This document shows, one piece after another, positions 30,989 through 40,900 of a stretch of DNA of 64,000 bases. Both the position numbers and the translations under genes were made by a program. This DNA is from Chloroflexota bacterium. GTDB taxonomy: Bacteria > Chloroflexota > Limnocylindria > Limnocylindrales > CSP1-4. Location: assembly GCA_016191395.1 (NCBI GenBank), contig JACPOS010000002.1:1-64000 (forward strand), in the 5' to 3' direction. Below the pieces are notes generated by a model, which saw nothing but the letters and a program-made list of their open reading frames with translations, made no database searches and was not told where the DNA came from. Position 1 is the first letter of the stretch, and each line of letters starts with the position of its first letter.

Positions 30989-33874
30989 TCAGCCTTCGGG
31001 CGCCTCGAGCTCGCCGGGGTCGGCGAAGGCGGTCTGGCCCTCGCGCTGGCCGGCACTGGCCATGGCCTCGCGATAGACCGCGATGGAGTCGTCCACGCAC
31101 ATCACGACCAGGTCGCCGGGATTGGCGCGTCGCAATGCGTTCTTCACCGCCGCCAGCTCGTCCAGGATCTTGTCGACGCGCACGGTCCGGCCCGTGCCTT
31201 CCTCGCGCGCCCGCCGGACGCCGTCCGCGACGAGGTTCGCGGACACCCCGGGCTCGCGGCCGCGGAGGTTGCGGTCCTCGCGGATGATGATCTCGTCGAA
31301 CGCGCCGGCCGCGTAGGCCCCGTAGTCGCGCATGTCCTCGTCCCGGCGGTCGCCGGGCATGCCGATGACCCCGAGCGCGCGGCCCGTGCGGCCGGTGGAG
31401 CCGTCGCCGTCGCCGTTCATGCGGCGCGCGAAGTCCGCAAGATTGCGCATGCCGTCGACGTTGTGGCAGTAGTCGATGACGACCCGAACCCCGCCGACCT
31501 CCAGGTAGTTGAGCCGGCCCGGGGCCTGGAAGAAGCTCGTCGTGAACGTGCGCAGGCCCTGCCGGATGTCATGCAGGTGCGCGCCGGCGGCCCACGCGGC
31601 CGCGGACGCCGCGAGCGCGTTGGCCACGTTCATCCGTGCGCGGCCCCCGAACGTCGCCGGCACCAGGTGCGTGTACAGCACGGGCATCGTCCGCGGACCG
31701 TGGCGCAGGACGATCTGGTCGCCATCGGGCGTGTGCCGGATGACGAACGCGGCGCCCCCGCGCCCGCAGTAGCCATCCACGCGGTCGAAGCCGGGCTGGC
31801 CCTTCTCGGTCTCCATCGAGAACAGGATCACCGTGCCGCGGCACTCGGACGACAGGCGTGCGACGTACGGGTCGTCGGCGTTCAGGACGGCGGTGCCGGT
31901 GCGCGGCACGGCCTGGACGAGCACCCCCTTCACGTCCGAGAGCTGGCGCAGCGTGTCGATGCCGCCCAGGCCCAGGTGATCCGCGGTCACGTTGGTGACC
32001 ACGGCAACGTCCGCGCGGTCGAAGCCGAGGCCCTCGCGCAGGATCCCGCCCCGCGCCACCTCGAACACGCCCGTGTCCACGGTGGGGTTCTGGAGGATCA
32101 TCCGCGCCGACTTGGGCCCGGACATGTCGCCGCGCCGGATCGTCCGCCCATCCACGACGATGCCGTCGGTGGAGGTCATGCCCACGCGCCGGCCCATCAG
32201 CTTCAGGACGTGGGCGATCATCCGGACGGTCGTGGTCTTCCCGTTCGTGCCGGTGACCGCGATGATCGGGATCCTGGCGGGCGCGCCCGGCGGGAAGAGC
32301 AGGTCGATGACCGGCTTGGCGACGTACTGCGGCTCGCCCTCGGTCGGGTGCGTGTGCATCCGGAAGCCGGGCGCCGCGTTGACCTCCACGATCGCGCCGC
32401 CGGTCTCGCGGACGGGCACGGTGATGTCCGGGCAGATGAAGTCGATGCCGGCGACGTCCAGGCCAACGACGCGGGCGGCCATCTCGGCGATCTCGACGTT
32501 GTCGGGGTGGGCCTCCAGCGTCCGATCGATCGACGTGCCGCCGGTGGACATGTTGCCGGTCAGCGCGAGCTTGACCCGCTCGCCCTTGGGCGGCACGGTA
32601 TCCAGGTCGAAGCCCTGAACCCGGACGAGGGCGGCGGCGGCGTCATCGACCTTGATCCGGGTGAGCACCTTCTCGTGCCCGATGCCGCGGCGCGGGTCCG
32701 CGTTCGTCTGGTCCACGAGCTCGCGGACCGTCTTGCGCCCATCGCCGACCACGGATGCGGGCACGCGCTCCGCGATCGCCGCGACCTTCCCGCCGATGAC
32801 CAGGCAGCGGTAGTCGTTGCCGGTCACGAACGTCTCGACCACGAGGTCGCCACTGCGGCTCTCTCGACGTGCCGCCTCGAACGCGGCGCGGATCTCGTCC
32901 TCGGTCCGGAGGTTCAGGTTGACGCCGCGCCCGTGGTTGCCGTCGAGCGGCTTGACGACGCACGGCAGCCCGACGCGCTTGGCCGCCGCCAGGGTGGCAT
33001 CAGCGGTCGTGACGACCTCCGACTTGGGCACCGGCAGGCCGGCCGAGTCGAGGAGGCGGTTGGTGAGGTTCTTGTCGCTGGCGATGTCGACGGCGATCCC
33101 CGAGGTCTGCGAGGTCATCGTGGCCCGGATCCGCTGCTGGTGGACGCCGTGGCCCAGCTGGACGAGGGAGTGGCGGTCCAGGCGCAGGGACGGGATGTCG
33201 CGAGAGGCCGCCTCGTCGAGGATCGCCTGGGTGGACGGGCCGTAGGCATGGCGCTCGGCGAGCCGGATCAGCCGCTCCAGCTCCTCGATGTAGTCCAGGG
33301 CCTGCTCGGGATCCGAGGGGGCGACAAGGTGGTTCACCAGCCGAACCGCGAGGACGCCGGCCTCCAGCCCGACGGCCTCCTCGCCGTACTCGTAGATGAC
33401 GTTGTACTGGCCCGCCGCGCCGGCGCCCCGCGTCTTGCCGTGCCGTACGGGCGTGCCGGCAAGGTTCTGCAGCTCCAGCGCGATGTGTTCGGCGACGTGC
33501 CCCACCCACGTCCCGTCCTTCAGCCGTGTCACGAAGCCGCCGCGGCGGTTCAGGGAGCAGGCGTGGTCCTCGAGCGATGGCATCCACGCCAGCAGCCCGT
33601 CGACGAACCCCGGGATCTTCGTCGTCGGGAACTGCTCGAGCACACCGAGGTCCACGAGCATCTTCACGACCGGCTGCCGCGACCAGTAGTTGGCGCCGCG
33701 CAGGACGCGCGTGTCGAGGATCCTCAGGGTCGGGAGTGGTCCCGCCGCGCCCTTGGCCGTGCGCGCGCCGGCGCCGTTCCGTTTCGAGGCGCGGGCGGCG
33801 ACCGCCTTCGCTGCCTTGGCCGTCGTCGTCTTCGTGTCGGGCGACGCCTTGGACGTCGCAGCGACCTTCGCCAA
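30989..33874 (-). CDS. cphA: Cyanophycin synthetase
   Basis: 961-residue enzyme that builds multi-L-arginyl-poly-L-aspartate, a nitrogen reserve. After an Ala/Lys-rich extension of about 45 residues come the N-terminal domain (ILDTRVLRGANYWSRQPVV), the ATP-grasp domain that extends the aspartate backbone (LPCVVKPLDGNHGRGVNLNL; AGIDFICPDITVPVRETGG) and the Mur-ligase domain that adds arginine (IAVTGTNGKTTTVRMIAHVL; FEVARGGILREGLGFD). The domain set is complete. The start codon is TTG at 33874 with AGGGGAGAGCAGG before it and a TAGGCT box at 33928-33933. The extension could dock to the polymer or be disordered. Confidence 0.95.
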   Translation of the reverse strand: MAKVAATSKASPDTKTTTAKAAKAVAARASKRNGAGARTAKGAAGPLPTLRILDTRVLRGANYWSRQPVVKMLVDLGVLEQFPTTKIPGFVDGLLAWMPSLEDHACSLNRRGGFVTRLKDGTWVGHVAEHIALELQNLAGTPVRHGKTRGAGAAGQYNVIYEYGEEAVGLEAGVLAVRLVNHLVAPSDPEQALDYIEELERLIRLAERHAYGPSTQAILDEAASRDIPSLRLDRHSLVQLGHGVHQQRIRATMTSQTSGIAVDIASDKNLTNRLLDSAGLPVPKSEVVTTADATLAAAKRVGLPCVVKPLDGNHGRGVNLNLRTEDEIRAAFEAARRESRSGDLVVETFVTGNDYRCLVIGGKVAAIAERVPASVVGDGRKTVRELVDQTNADPRRGIGHEKVLTRIKVDDAAAALVRVQGFDLDTVPPKGERVKLALTGNMSTGGTSIDRTLEAHPDNVEIAEMAARVVGLDVAGIDFICPDITVPVRETGGAIVEVNAAPGFRMHTHPTEGEPQYVAKPVIDLLFPPGAPARIPIIAVTGTNGKTTTVRMIAHVLKLMGRRVGMTSTDGIVVDGRTIRRGDMSGPKSARMILQNPTVDTGVFEVARGGILREGLGFDRADVAVVTNVTADHLGLGGIDTLRQLSDVKGVLVQAVPRTGTAVLNADDPYVARLSSECRGTVILFSMETEKGQPGFDRVDGYCGRGGAAFVIRHTPDGDQIVLRHGPRTMPVLYTHLVPATFGGRARMNVANALAASAAAWAAGAHLHDIRQGLRTFTTSFFQAPGRLNYLEVGGVRVVIDYCHNVDGMRNLADFARRMNGDGDGSTGRTGRALGVIGMPGDRRDEDMRDYGAYAAGAFDEIIIREDRNLRGREPGVSANLVADGVRRAREEGTGRTVRVDKILDELAAVKNALRRANPGDLVVMCVDDSIAVYREAMASAGQREGQTAFADPGELEAPEG

Positions 33875-33927
33875 CCTGCTCTCCCCTGCCCGCTCGTGCC
33901 TTCGAGCGCTCGACCGGCGCTCCGCGC

Positions 33928-33933
33928 AGCCTA
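33928..33933 (-). promoter_or_regulatory. Predicted -10 box of cphA
   Basis: TAGGCT on the minus strand, about 54 nt before the TTG start with its GGGGAGA ribosome site. It lies in the 99-bp gap after cphB, so cphA may be transcribed both with and without cphB. Confidence 0.4.
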
Positions 33934-33973
33934 CCCGATCGGTCGCGCCCGGCGGCTCACGCCCGGTCGGGCG

Positions 33974-34846
33974 TCAGCTCGAGGCGATCGGCTCCACGAT
34001 GCCGCCGGGCAGCGCCTTGAGCGGCGAGGTCGCGATGCGGCGGCGGTGGCGCAGGTCGAACATGTAGCCCGACGGGAGCGCGTGGAGGACGACGCCGCTG
34101 ATCATCACGGGGCGGTGGCCGTGGACCTCCCAGGCATCCGTCTCGGCGCTTGCGCCGTCGATGATCGTGACGCTGCCGCGGCCGATGACCTCCATGACGC
34201 CGTCCGGCCCGACCACCCCGGCCGTGTCCTCATCGACGCCGAGTCCCAGGAGGCTCGGGTTCTGGGCGATCACGGAGAGCAGCCTGCCGTAGCGGTTCCG
34301 CTGCTGGAAGTGCTGGTCGACGATGACACTCGGCAGCACACCCAGTCCCGCGGCGAGCGCCGCCATCCGGTGCTTGGGCGTCCCGCCCGAGGCCCCGAAG
34401 GCGATCATGTGGCTGGACATCGCAGACGCGCCGGCAGACGTGCCGGCCACCACGGCGCCGGCCCGGAAGCGGTCCATCACCGCGTCCGCGAGGAGCGTCC
34501 CACCCACCGTGGATGACAGGCGCAGCTGGTTGCCGCCGGTGAGGAAGATCCCGGTCGCGTCATCCAGCTGGCCGACGTACGAGGGGTCGTTGGCCTGCGC
34601 GCGCGACATCGCGTGCAGCGGCCGGACCGTCCCGATGCCCAGGCCCGTGAAGATCTCGCGGTACCGCTCGCCTGCCTCGAACCCCAGCGAGGACGCGGTG
34701 GAGATCACGACGACGACCCCGTCCGCGCCACTCGCGAGCGAGCAGAAGCGGTTCAGGATGACGCGGTCGCGGATCTTGTCCTCGGCCCCGCCGATGACCA
34801 TGACCGTTCCGTCGGTCGCGACGCGACCGCTGCGTCTGGGTGGCAC
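33974..34846 (-). CDS. cphB: Cyanophycinase
   Basis: 290-residue serine exopeptidase of the S51 family that degrades cyanophycin to beta-Asp-Arg dipeptides. The nucleophile lies in VVAGTSAGASAMS. Other family features are GGAEDKIRDRVILNRF near the N-terminus, IFLTGGNQLRLSS, and VIVDQHFQQRNRYGRLLSVI with the histidine. Start GTG at 34846, 10 nt after TATCCT (34857-34862). It precedes cphA on the same strand, so polymer synthesis and breakdown are encoded in one block, as in many cyanophycin loci. Confidence 0.94.
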   Translation of the reverse strand: MPPRRSGRVATDGTVMVIGGAEDKIRDRVILNRFCSLASGADGVVVVISTASSLGFEAGERYREIFTGLGIGTVRPLHAMSRAQANDPSYVGQLDDATGIFLTGGNQLRLSSTVGGTLLADAVMDRFRAGAVVAGTSAGASAMSSHMIAFGASGGTPKHRMAALAAGLGVLPSVIVDQHFQQRNRYGRLLSVIAQNPSLLGLGVDEDTAGVVGPDGVMEVIGRGSVTIIDGASAETDAWEVHGHRPVMISGVVLHALPSGYMFDLRHRRRIATSPLKALPGGIVEPIASS

Positions 34847-34856
34847 GTTGCGCGAG

Positions 34857-34862
34857 AGGATA
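34857..34862 (-). promoter_or_regulatory. Predicted -10 box of cphB
   Basis: TATCCT on the minus strand, 10 nt before a GTG start without ribosome site. Leaderless class. Confidence 0.45.
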
Positions 34863-34917
34863 CCGAACGGCGGGCCTCCGCGGATGCCCTCGATCGTACG
34901 GGGGCCGCGGATGGGCC

Positions 34918-36267
34918 TCAGGCAGCCGGGAGCGCGATCTCGTCGTGCAGGCGGCCATGGTGCGGCGTGGCGTCGACGCGCCGCAGGAAGAACGCGGCGA
35001 GGACGAACAGCCCGATCGCAGCCGCGAACGCAGCCCTGGGTCCGTCACCGGACCGCACCGCACCGCCGAAGAAGAACAGCAGCGTCCCGCCGATGACCGA
35101 GGCGAACGGTCCGCCGGCAACCACGGCGATGTTGCTGATCCCCATGTACCGCCCCGAGGAGGCCTTCGGGATGATGTCGGTCATGAGTGCCCAGTCCACC
35201 GCCAGGAAGGTGCCGGATGCCACGCCGATGGCGATGACGCCGAGGACGAAGACCTCGATCGAGGGCGCCACCGCGGTCACGGCCATCCCGATCGCGCCGA
35301 TCGCGCAGGCGGCGTAGATCACGGGCTTCCGCCCGACCCGATCCGAAAGCCGGGCCGACGGGATCGTCGCGATGAGCGTCAGCAGAGCGACCGTTCCCGA
35401 GGTCACCGGGATCCAGAAGCCCTGCTGGTCCGTGCCGATGAGCAGGGACCGCTCCATGAACAGGATGTAGAAGCCAAGCAGCATGTTGACGCCCGCGAGG
35501 AACATCAGCCGCGAGAGCACGAGGTTGAGGAAGCTCCTCTCCGCGAGGATGTCCGTACCCCAGGCGGAGCGGGCGATCGTGCGCCACGAGCGACCCTTCC
35601 GGTCGCGCGCCCGCCGACCCTCCTGCACCCACAGGATCGTGCCGACGGCGGTCGCGAGCTCGATGAGCCCAAGGAACACCAGCGGGATGAGGTAGTCCTG
35701 CGTCGTCACGCCGTAGGTGATGACGATCGTCCCGAGCACGAAGCCGGCGGTCTGCATGATCCCCACGAGCGCGCTCGCGAACGCGACCTGCTTCTGCGGC
35801 ACGAGGTCGGGCACGAAGCCCTGGAACGGCCCTTGGGCGAAGTTCGAGCTGAACTGGACCAGGACGAGGAACGTCACCAGGGTGACGTACGAGTTCGACA
35901 GCCCGATGCCGATCAGGAACAGGACGTCGAGGGTCGCGCCGATGGCGATATATGGCTTGCGCCGGCCCCAGCGACTGACGGTGTAGTCGCTCAGCATCCC
36001 GATGGTCGGCTGGATCGCCGCGGCCATGAGCATCGTGACGATGCTCTGGAGCGCGATCGCGGGGCCGTCCCACGGGGCTGCAACGAGCGCGGGGATGCGC
36101 TTCTGCACGACGACGCCGAGGCCGCCCATGATCGTGTTGATGCCCAGCCAGTAGATCGACAGCTGGAACAGCTGGCGGAGCGGGAGCCGCTCCGTCGGGC
36201 GGGCGCCTCCGTCGTCATCCGGGACGCCCGGAACCATCGGGGCGGTCGCGATGCCGTCGAGCGCCAA
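34918..36267 (-). CDS. MFS transporter, sugar-porter-like (GPH/SLC45 type)
   Basis: 449-residue protein with 12 predicted membrane segments. After segment 2 it carries SDYTVSRWGRRKPYIAIGAT, typical of the glycoside-pentoside-hexuronide and SLC45 groups. A second basic loop, LSDRVGRKPVIYAAC, follows in the second half. The start is TTG at 36267, preceded by GAGGGAGG at 7-8 nt. It ends 71 bp from cphB on the same strand. Substrate unknown; a sugar is the family default, and a link to cyanophycin is not supported. Confidence 0.78.
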   Translation of the reverse strand: MALDGIATAPMVPGVPDDDGGARPTERLPLRQLFQLSIYWLGINTIMGGLGVVVQKRIPALVAAPWDGPAIALQSIVTMLMAAAIQPTIGMLSDYTVSRWGRRKPYIAIGATLDVLFLIGIGLSNSYVTLVTFLVLVQFSSNFAQGPFQGFVPDLVPQKQVAFASALVGIMQTAGFVLGTIVITYGVTTQDYLIPLVFLGLIELATAVGTILWVQEGRRARDRKGRSWRTIARSAWGTDILAERSFLNLVLSRLMFLAGVNMLLGFYILFMERSLLIGTDQQGFWIPVTSGTVALLTLIATIPSARLSDRVGRKPVIYAACAIGAIGMAVTAVAPSIEVFVLGVIAIGVASGTFLAVDWALMTDIIPKASSGRYMGISNIAVVAGGPFASVIGGTLLFFFGGAVRSGDGPRAAFAAAIGLFVLAAFFLRRVDATPHHGRLHDEIALPAA

Positions 36268-36383
36268 GCTCGTCCTCCCTCATCCCCCGATGCGACGTGC
36301 ACCGTGCGGCTGGAGGACGCCGAAGTCAACGGGTTGTGACGAGCAGGCTGCCTCGGCCCGTTGCCGGCCGCGCCCACAGCCGG

Positions 36384-37070
36384 CTAGATGGACGCCGTCT
36401 GCTCGAAGGGGACGAGCCTGCGGTTGGTCGCCTCGGGGACCACGTACTTGAAGACCGAGCGATCCAGCGAGTACATCCCCGTGCAGGCGAGGCGGATCTC
36501 GCCGATGTCGAAGGTGAACACGGGGTTCTCGTCGTTGCCGGCGTAGTGGTGGCCCTGGCCGTCCCGGGTGAGGACGGCGAGGTTCGCGTGCCCGCCGAAG
36601 GTGTCGTGGAGCGTGTTCAACGCACCTGGAACCGAGGCCGCCTCAGTCCAGTGGTCCTCCAGCCAGCGGGCGCCCACCTCCGTGTCCGCCTTGCCGAGGA
36701 GCCGGCCCGCCTCGCGATATCGGCTGCGGAAGACCTTATGGTGCTCCAGGTCGCCGTTGTGGCTGAACGCGTAGCGGCCGGCCGGGTCGTCGAACGGCTG
36801 CGTGTCCGGGTACCCGATGGTCGAGAACTTCGATGGGCGTCTCAGGTGCATCAGCAGGGCGCGCGTCGTTATCCCGCCGATCTCCGCGCGCCGCGGGTCG
36901 TCGCGGAATGTGCCGAGGTCGCGGTACGACTGCAGCGTGCCGTCCGCGGCGAGCCACGTTGCGCCCCAGCCGAACCCCGCGATCCCGAACTTCTCCAGGC
37001 GCTCCGTGAACGGCCACAGCGCATCGAGCCGGAACGGCGTCGCCGCGATGGCGACGTACTGCTCGCACAT
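36384..37070 (-). CDS. Class II glutamine amidotransferase-like protein
   Basis: 228-residue protein beginning MCEQ, so removal of Met would expose Cys as the N-terminal nucleophile. RYAFSHNGDLEHH contains the F-x-HNG signature of class II amidotransferases, and ALLMHLRRPSKFSTIGYPDT is the region expected to bind the glutamine carboxylate. There is no acceptor domain, so it resembles the stand-alone YafJ/EgtC-like branch. It follows nei by 2 nt in the lhr-nei operon. Its acceptor substrate is unknown. Confidence 0.78.
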   Translation of the reverse strand: MCEQYVAIAATPFRLDALWPFTERLEKFGIAGFGWGATWLAADGTLQSYRDLGTFRDDPRRAEIGGITTRALLMHLRRPSKFSTIGYPDTQPFDDPAGRYAFSHNGDLEHHKVFRSRYREAGRLLGKADTEVGARWLEDHWTEAASVPGALNTLHDTFGGHANLAVLTRDGQGHHYAGNDENPVFTFDIGEIRLACTGMYSLDRSVFKYVVPEATNRRLVPFEQTASI

Positions 37071-37072
37071 GG

Positions 37073-37942
37073 CTAGCGCTTCGCGGCGGCCTTGGCCTTG
37101 CCCTTCGCGGCCGGCGCGCCGGCGGGCGCCTGGCAGCTGGGGCACCAGTAGGTGGTCCGCGGCAGCTCCGAGCCCTGCGGGCCGGCGAGGATCAGCGTGC
37201 CGCAGCGGTGGCAGGGACGGCCGGCGCGGTCGTAGACCCACAGGCGCGACGGCGCGAGCCGCGCGCCGGTCTTGAGGTCGATCGTGGTCGTCCGGCCAGC
37301 CGCGGCCTCCGGGCGCGCATTGTCCTTCAGCAGCTCGCGGGCGGTCGAGACGATCCGCTCGACCGTTGCCTCGTCCAGGGTCCCCACGGTCGCGAACGGG
37401 TCCACCCGTTCCATGAACAGGACCTCGCTCTTGAACACGTTGCCGATGCCCGCGAGCGCGCGCTGGTCCATGACGGCCTCGCCGATCGAAGTGTCTGCTC
37501 GCGACGGATCGCGGAGGCGGCGGACTGCCTCCGCCATGTCGAACTCGGGGGCGACGAGGTCGGGGCCGAGCATCGAGATCGTGGGGTGGACGACCTCCGC
37601 CCGCCGCTCGAACAGCTCCACGACCGGGGCATCGAAGCAGACGGCGATTGCCCCGGGCACCTCGATGACGAGCGCAGCCCGGGATGGCGGCCGGCGCCAC
37701 GTCTCGCCCGGGCGGTAGCGATGCCAGGATCCGTGCAGGCCCAGGTGCGTCCGCAACTCCAGCCCGCCGTCGAACTTGATCAGCAGGTTTTTCCCTGCGG
37801 CGTCCACCGCGTCGATCTTCTGGCCGACGATGCGCGAAACCTGCGGTCCCGGCAGGCGCGCGCGAGCCCCCGTGACGACGCGCCCGGCCAGGTATGGCCG
37901 CAGCGCGACGGCGATTCTTGCGAGCGTGTCCCCTTCCGGCAT
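37073..37942 (-). CDS. nei: Fpg/Nei family DNA glycosylase (endonuclease VIII-like)
   Basis: 289-residue bifunctional glycosylase/AP lyase for oxidised bases. The N-terminus MPEGDT is that of Nei rather than Fpg (MPELPE); Pro1 (after Met removal) is the nucleophile and Glu2 the catalytic acid. The helix-two-turn-helix region reads QRALAGIGNVFKSEVLF. The C-terminal zinc finger is C-x2-C...C-x2-C (CHRCG and CPSC). An Ala/Lys-rich tail ends the protein. Its ATG shares one base with the lhr stop (TGATG), so the repair helicase and glycosylase are coupled. Confidence 0.92.
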   Translation of the reverse strand: MPEGDTLARIAVALRPYLAGRVVTGARARLPGPQVSRIVGQKIDAVDAAGKNLLIKFDGGLELRTHLGLHGSWHRYRPGETWRRPPSRAALVIEVPGAIAVCFDAPVVELFERRAEVVHPTISMLGPDLVAPEFDMAEAVRRLRDPSRADTSIGEAVMDQRALAGIGNVFKSEVLFMERVDPFATVGTLDEATVERIVSTARELLKDNARPEAAAGRTTTIDLKTGARLAPSRLWVYDRAGRPCHRCGTLILAGPQGSELPRTTYWCPSCQAPAGAPAAKGKAKAAAKR

Positions 37943-40900
37943 CAGGCGATCATCGCCGAGACGCGCTCTTTCCGCATGACGACCCCGCGATAGCCCTGGA
38001 TGAAGCCCGCATTGAGCAGGGCTTGATACCAGGGAGATCGTCCCACGGGTTCGCCATCGACGCGGCTGACGACCAGCTCGCGGCGGCTTCCGTCTGCCAG
38101 GAGACCCTTGAGCGCACCCAGGGCTGCCGTCGCGACGGCAGCGTCATCGAAGGCCGGCAGTGTCTGGAGCGAGCTCCCGCCGCGGTCCAGGTAGAGGGCG
38201 GCCAGGCCATCGACCAGGACGACCGAGGCGCCAGCCGCGCGCTGGAACGGGCGCCGGTCCCCCTCGCCGCGGCGCGGCCAGGGGACGGCGGCGCCGTACG
38301 GGTTCGCAGGGTCCGCGGCCGCGAGCAGGTGGACGTCCGGCGCGTCGCCGGTCGCCGAGGTCTGCTCGCGGACGGTGCGCAGGCGGTCCAGGGCGCCCGC
38401 GAGGGCGAATTGTGCGGCGCCCAGGCCGGCGACGAAGTAGCCCCGCCGGATTCGGCCGGCCTCCTCGAGGGCGCGAAGCATCGGGTAGATGGCGGAGAAG
38501 CCGCCCTCGAGTCCCTCGGCCATGACCGCCTCGCGGACGAGCACGCCATGGCGGTCCAGCAGGGCGAGCGCCAGCTGGTGGAGCCGCTCGGTGGGGCTCG
38601 CGGGCGGGGCGGATGCCTCCCAGATCCCGCTCCCGACCAGCGACCAGCGGCCCGCCGCCTCCGGCGGCCCGAGCGACGTGAGCCGCCCCGGTCGCGGCGC
38701 GCGCGGCGCGGTCGAGCGTGCCGGACGCTTCCAGCGCAGCGCCCGCAGGGGCGCGAACGTGTCGTTCGTGACCTCGCCCGCCCAGACGAGGTCCCAGAGG
38801 GCGTCGAGGACCTCGCGCTCCGCGCTGCCGGAGCGTCCGGCGGCCGCCTGGACGGCCCGGAAGAATGAGGCACCGCGGGTCCGGAGGTGCTCCCGGATCG
38901 CCTCGTGGAGCGGCGAGTCCGGCCGTGGCCCGGCATCGGTGACCTGGCCGGGGAGCAGCAGCTCGCGACCAGGCCGGTGGAGGACCACGCGGCCGTCGTC
39001 GCGGCCCAGGCTGCCGTGGCCCACCCACGCGACCTCGCCCAGGGCGCCAAGCTCGTCCAGCAGGCGCGGCTGGTAGCCCGGGATGCGCGCCGGCAGGACG
39101 TCGCGCTCCAGCACGGAAGCGGGAATCGGCACGCCCGAGAGCTGGTCCACGACCTCCGCGAGGCGCTCCAGGGCCGCGCTGCCGCGCAGCGGCGCCGGGT
39201 TGGCACCAACCGGCGCGACACCCTGCCACGCCGGGAGGAACCGCCCGAGCGTCTCCGGGTCCACCGGCTCCACCTCGCGGCGGAGCCGCGCGAGCGACCG
39301 GCGCCGGAGCATGCGCAGGACCTCCGGGTCGCACCACTCGCGCTCCGTGCCCGACGGCCGGAACTCGCCGCGGAGGATCGTGCCGGCCGCAGCGAGCCGC
39401 GCCAGCGCGTCCTCGACGACCCCGAGCGGCAGCCCCCAGCGCGAGGCGGGATCCGTGGCCAGGAACGGGCCGTGGCTGCGTGCCCACCGGGCCAGCAGGG
39501 AATCCAGCGCTCCGGTCACGCGCACGAGGAACGCCTCCGGCACGCCGCGTGGCGGTGAGGCGCCCACGCCGTCCCGGTACCTGCCCGCATCCTCGATGGC
39601 GACCCAGCGATCGTCGCCCCCGATGCGCATCGAGACCGCACGCCGAGTGGCTTCGAGCTCTCCAAGCCACGGCTCGGCAGCGGCGACCCCGCCCTCGACC
39701 CGGGCCGCCGCCTCCGCGGTGGTGAGATCGCCCACCCGCCGGAGCAGGTCGTGCAGGTGCTCCAGGGTGTCCGCCCGGCGATCGTCGCTGAGCGACTGCA
39801 GCGTCAGCTCCAGGTCCGCCAGCGCCTCCGGATCCAGGAGCTCGCGGAGCTCCTCCTGGCCCAGCAGCTCGCGGAGCAGGTCGCGGTCGAGCGCCAGCGC
39901 GCCCGCGCGCCGCTCTGCCAGCGGGGCATCGCCCTCGTACATGTACGCGGCCACGTAGTCGAACAGGAGGGACGACGCGAACGGCGACGCCTTCACGGTC
40001 TCGACGCCATGGATCGCGATCTCCCGCCGCTCGATCCCGCCGAGGACCTCGCGCAGGGCATCGAGGTCGAACACGTCGGACAGGCATTCCCGGTACGTCT
40101 CGACGAGGATCGGAAAGCTGCCGTAGCGCGACGCGACCTGGAGGAGGTCCGCGGCTCGCTGGCGCTGCTGCCAGAGCGGCGTGCGCGCGCCCGGGCGCCG
40201 GCGCGGGAGCAGGAGCGCCCTTCCCGCGTTCTCGCGGAAGCGCGACGCGAACAGCGCCGATCCGCCGACCGCCTCGACCACCAGGTCCTCGATCTCGTCA
40301 GGCGCAGGGAACAGGAGCGCCTCGATCTCGGCGAGGCGCCGTGAATCGCCGTCGCCCTCGCCCTCGGGCAGTCGAACGGCGATGCCGTCGTCGGACCAGA
40401 TCGTCTGCGCCTCGATGCCCAGCCGCTCGCGCAACCGCGCCTCGATGGCGAGGGTCAGCGGCGCGTGGACGCGCCCGCCGAACGGGCTGAGGATCACGAG
40501 CCGCCAGTCGCCCAGCTCATCGCGGAACCGCTCGACGACGAGGCGCCTGTCGGTCGGCAGCGCGCCGGCGACCTCGCGCTCCTCGTCCAGGTAGGCGACT
40601 AGGTTGTTGGCAGCGAGCTCATCGAGATCGTGCTCGCTTCGGAGGCGCTTCGTGAGCGAGCGGTGGCCACGCTCGCCGCGCGCCAGCTCGGGCTCCGCCT
40701 CGCGGAGGAACGCACCGATCGCCCGGCCCAGCTCCACCGGCCGCCCCACCGAGTCGCCCTTCCAGAAGGGCAGCTTGCCCGGCACGCCCGGTGCCGGCTC
40801 CACGATCACGCGGTCCGGCGTGATGTCCAGCACGCGCCAGCTGCTGGCGCCGAGGACCACCACGTCGCCGTGCATCCCGGCTCGCAGCTCGTAGACCATC

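Noticed and set aside
31463-34516. Plus-strand open frame of 1017 codons opposite cphA and cphB
   Set aside because: Antisense to cyanophycin genes with intact catalytic motifs. Composition is that of GC-rich shadow frames.
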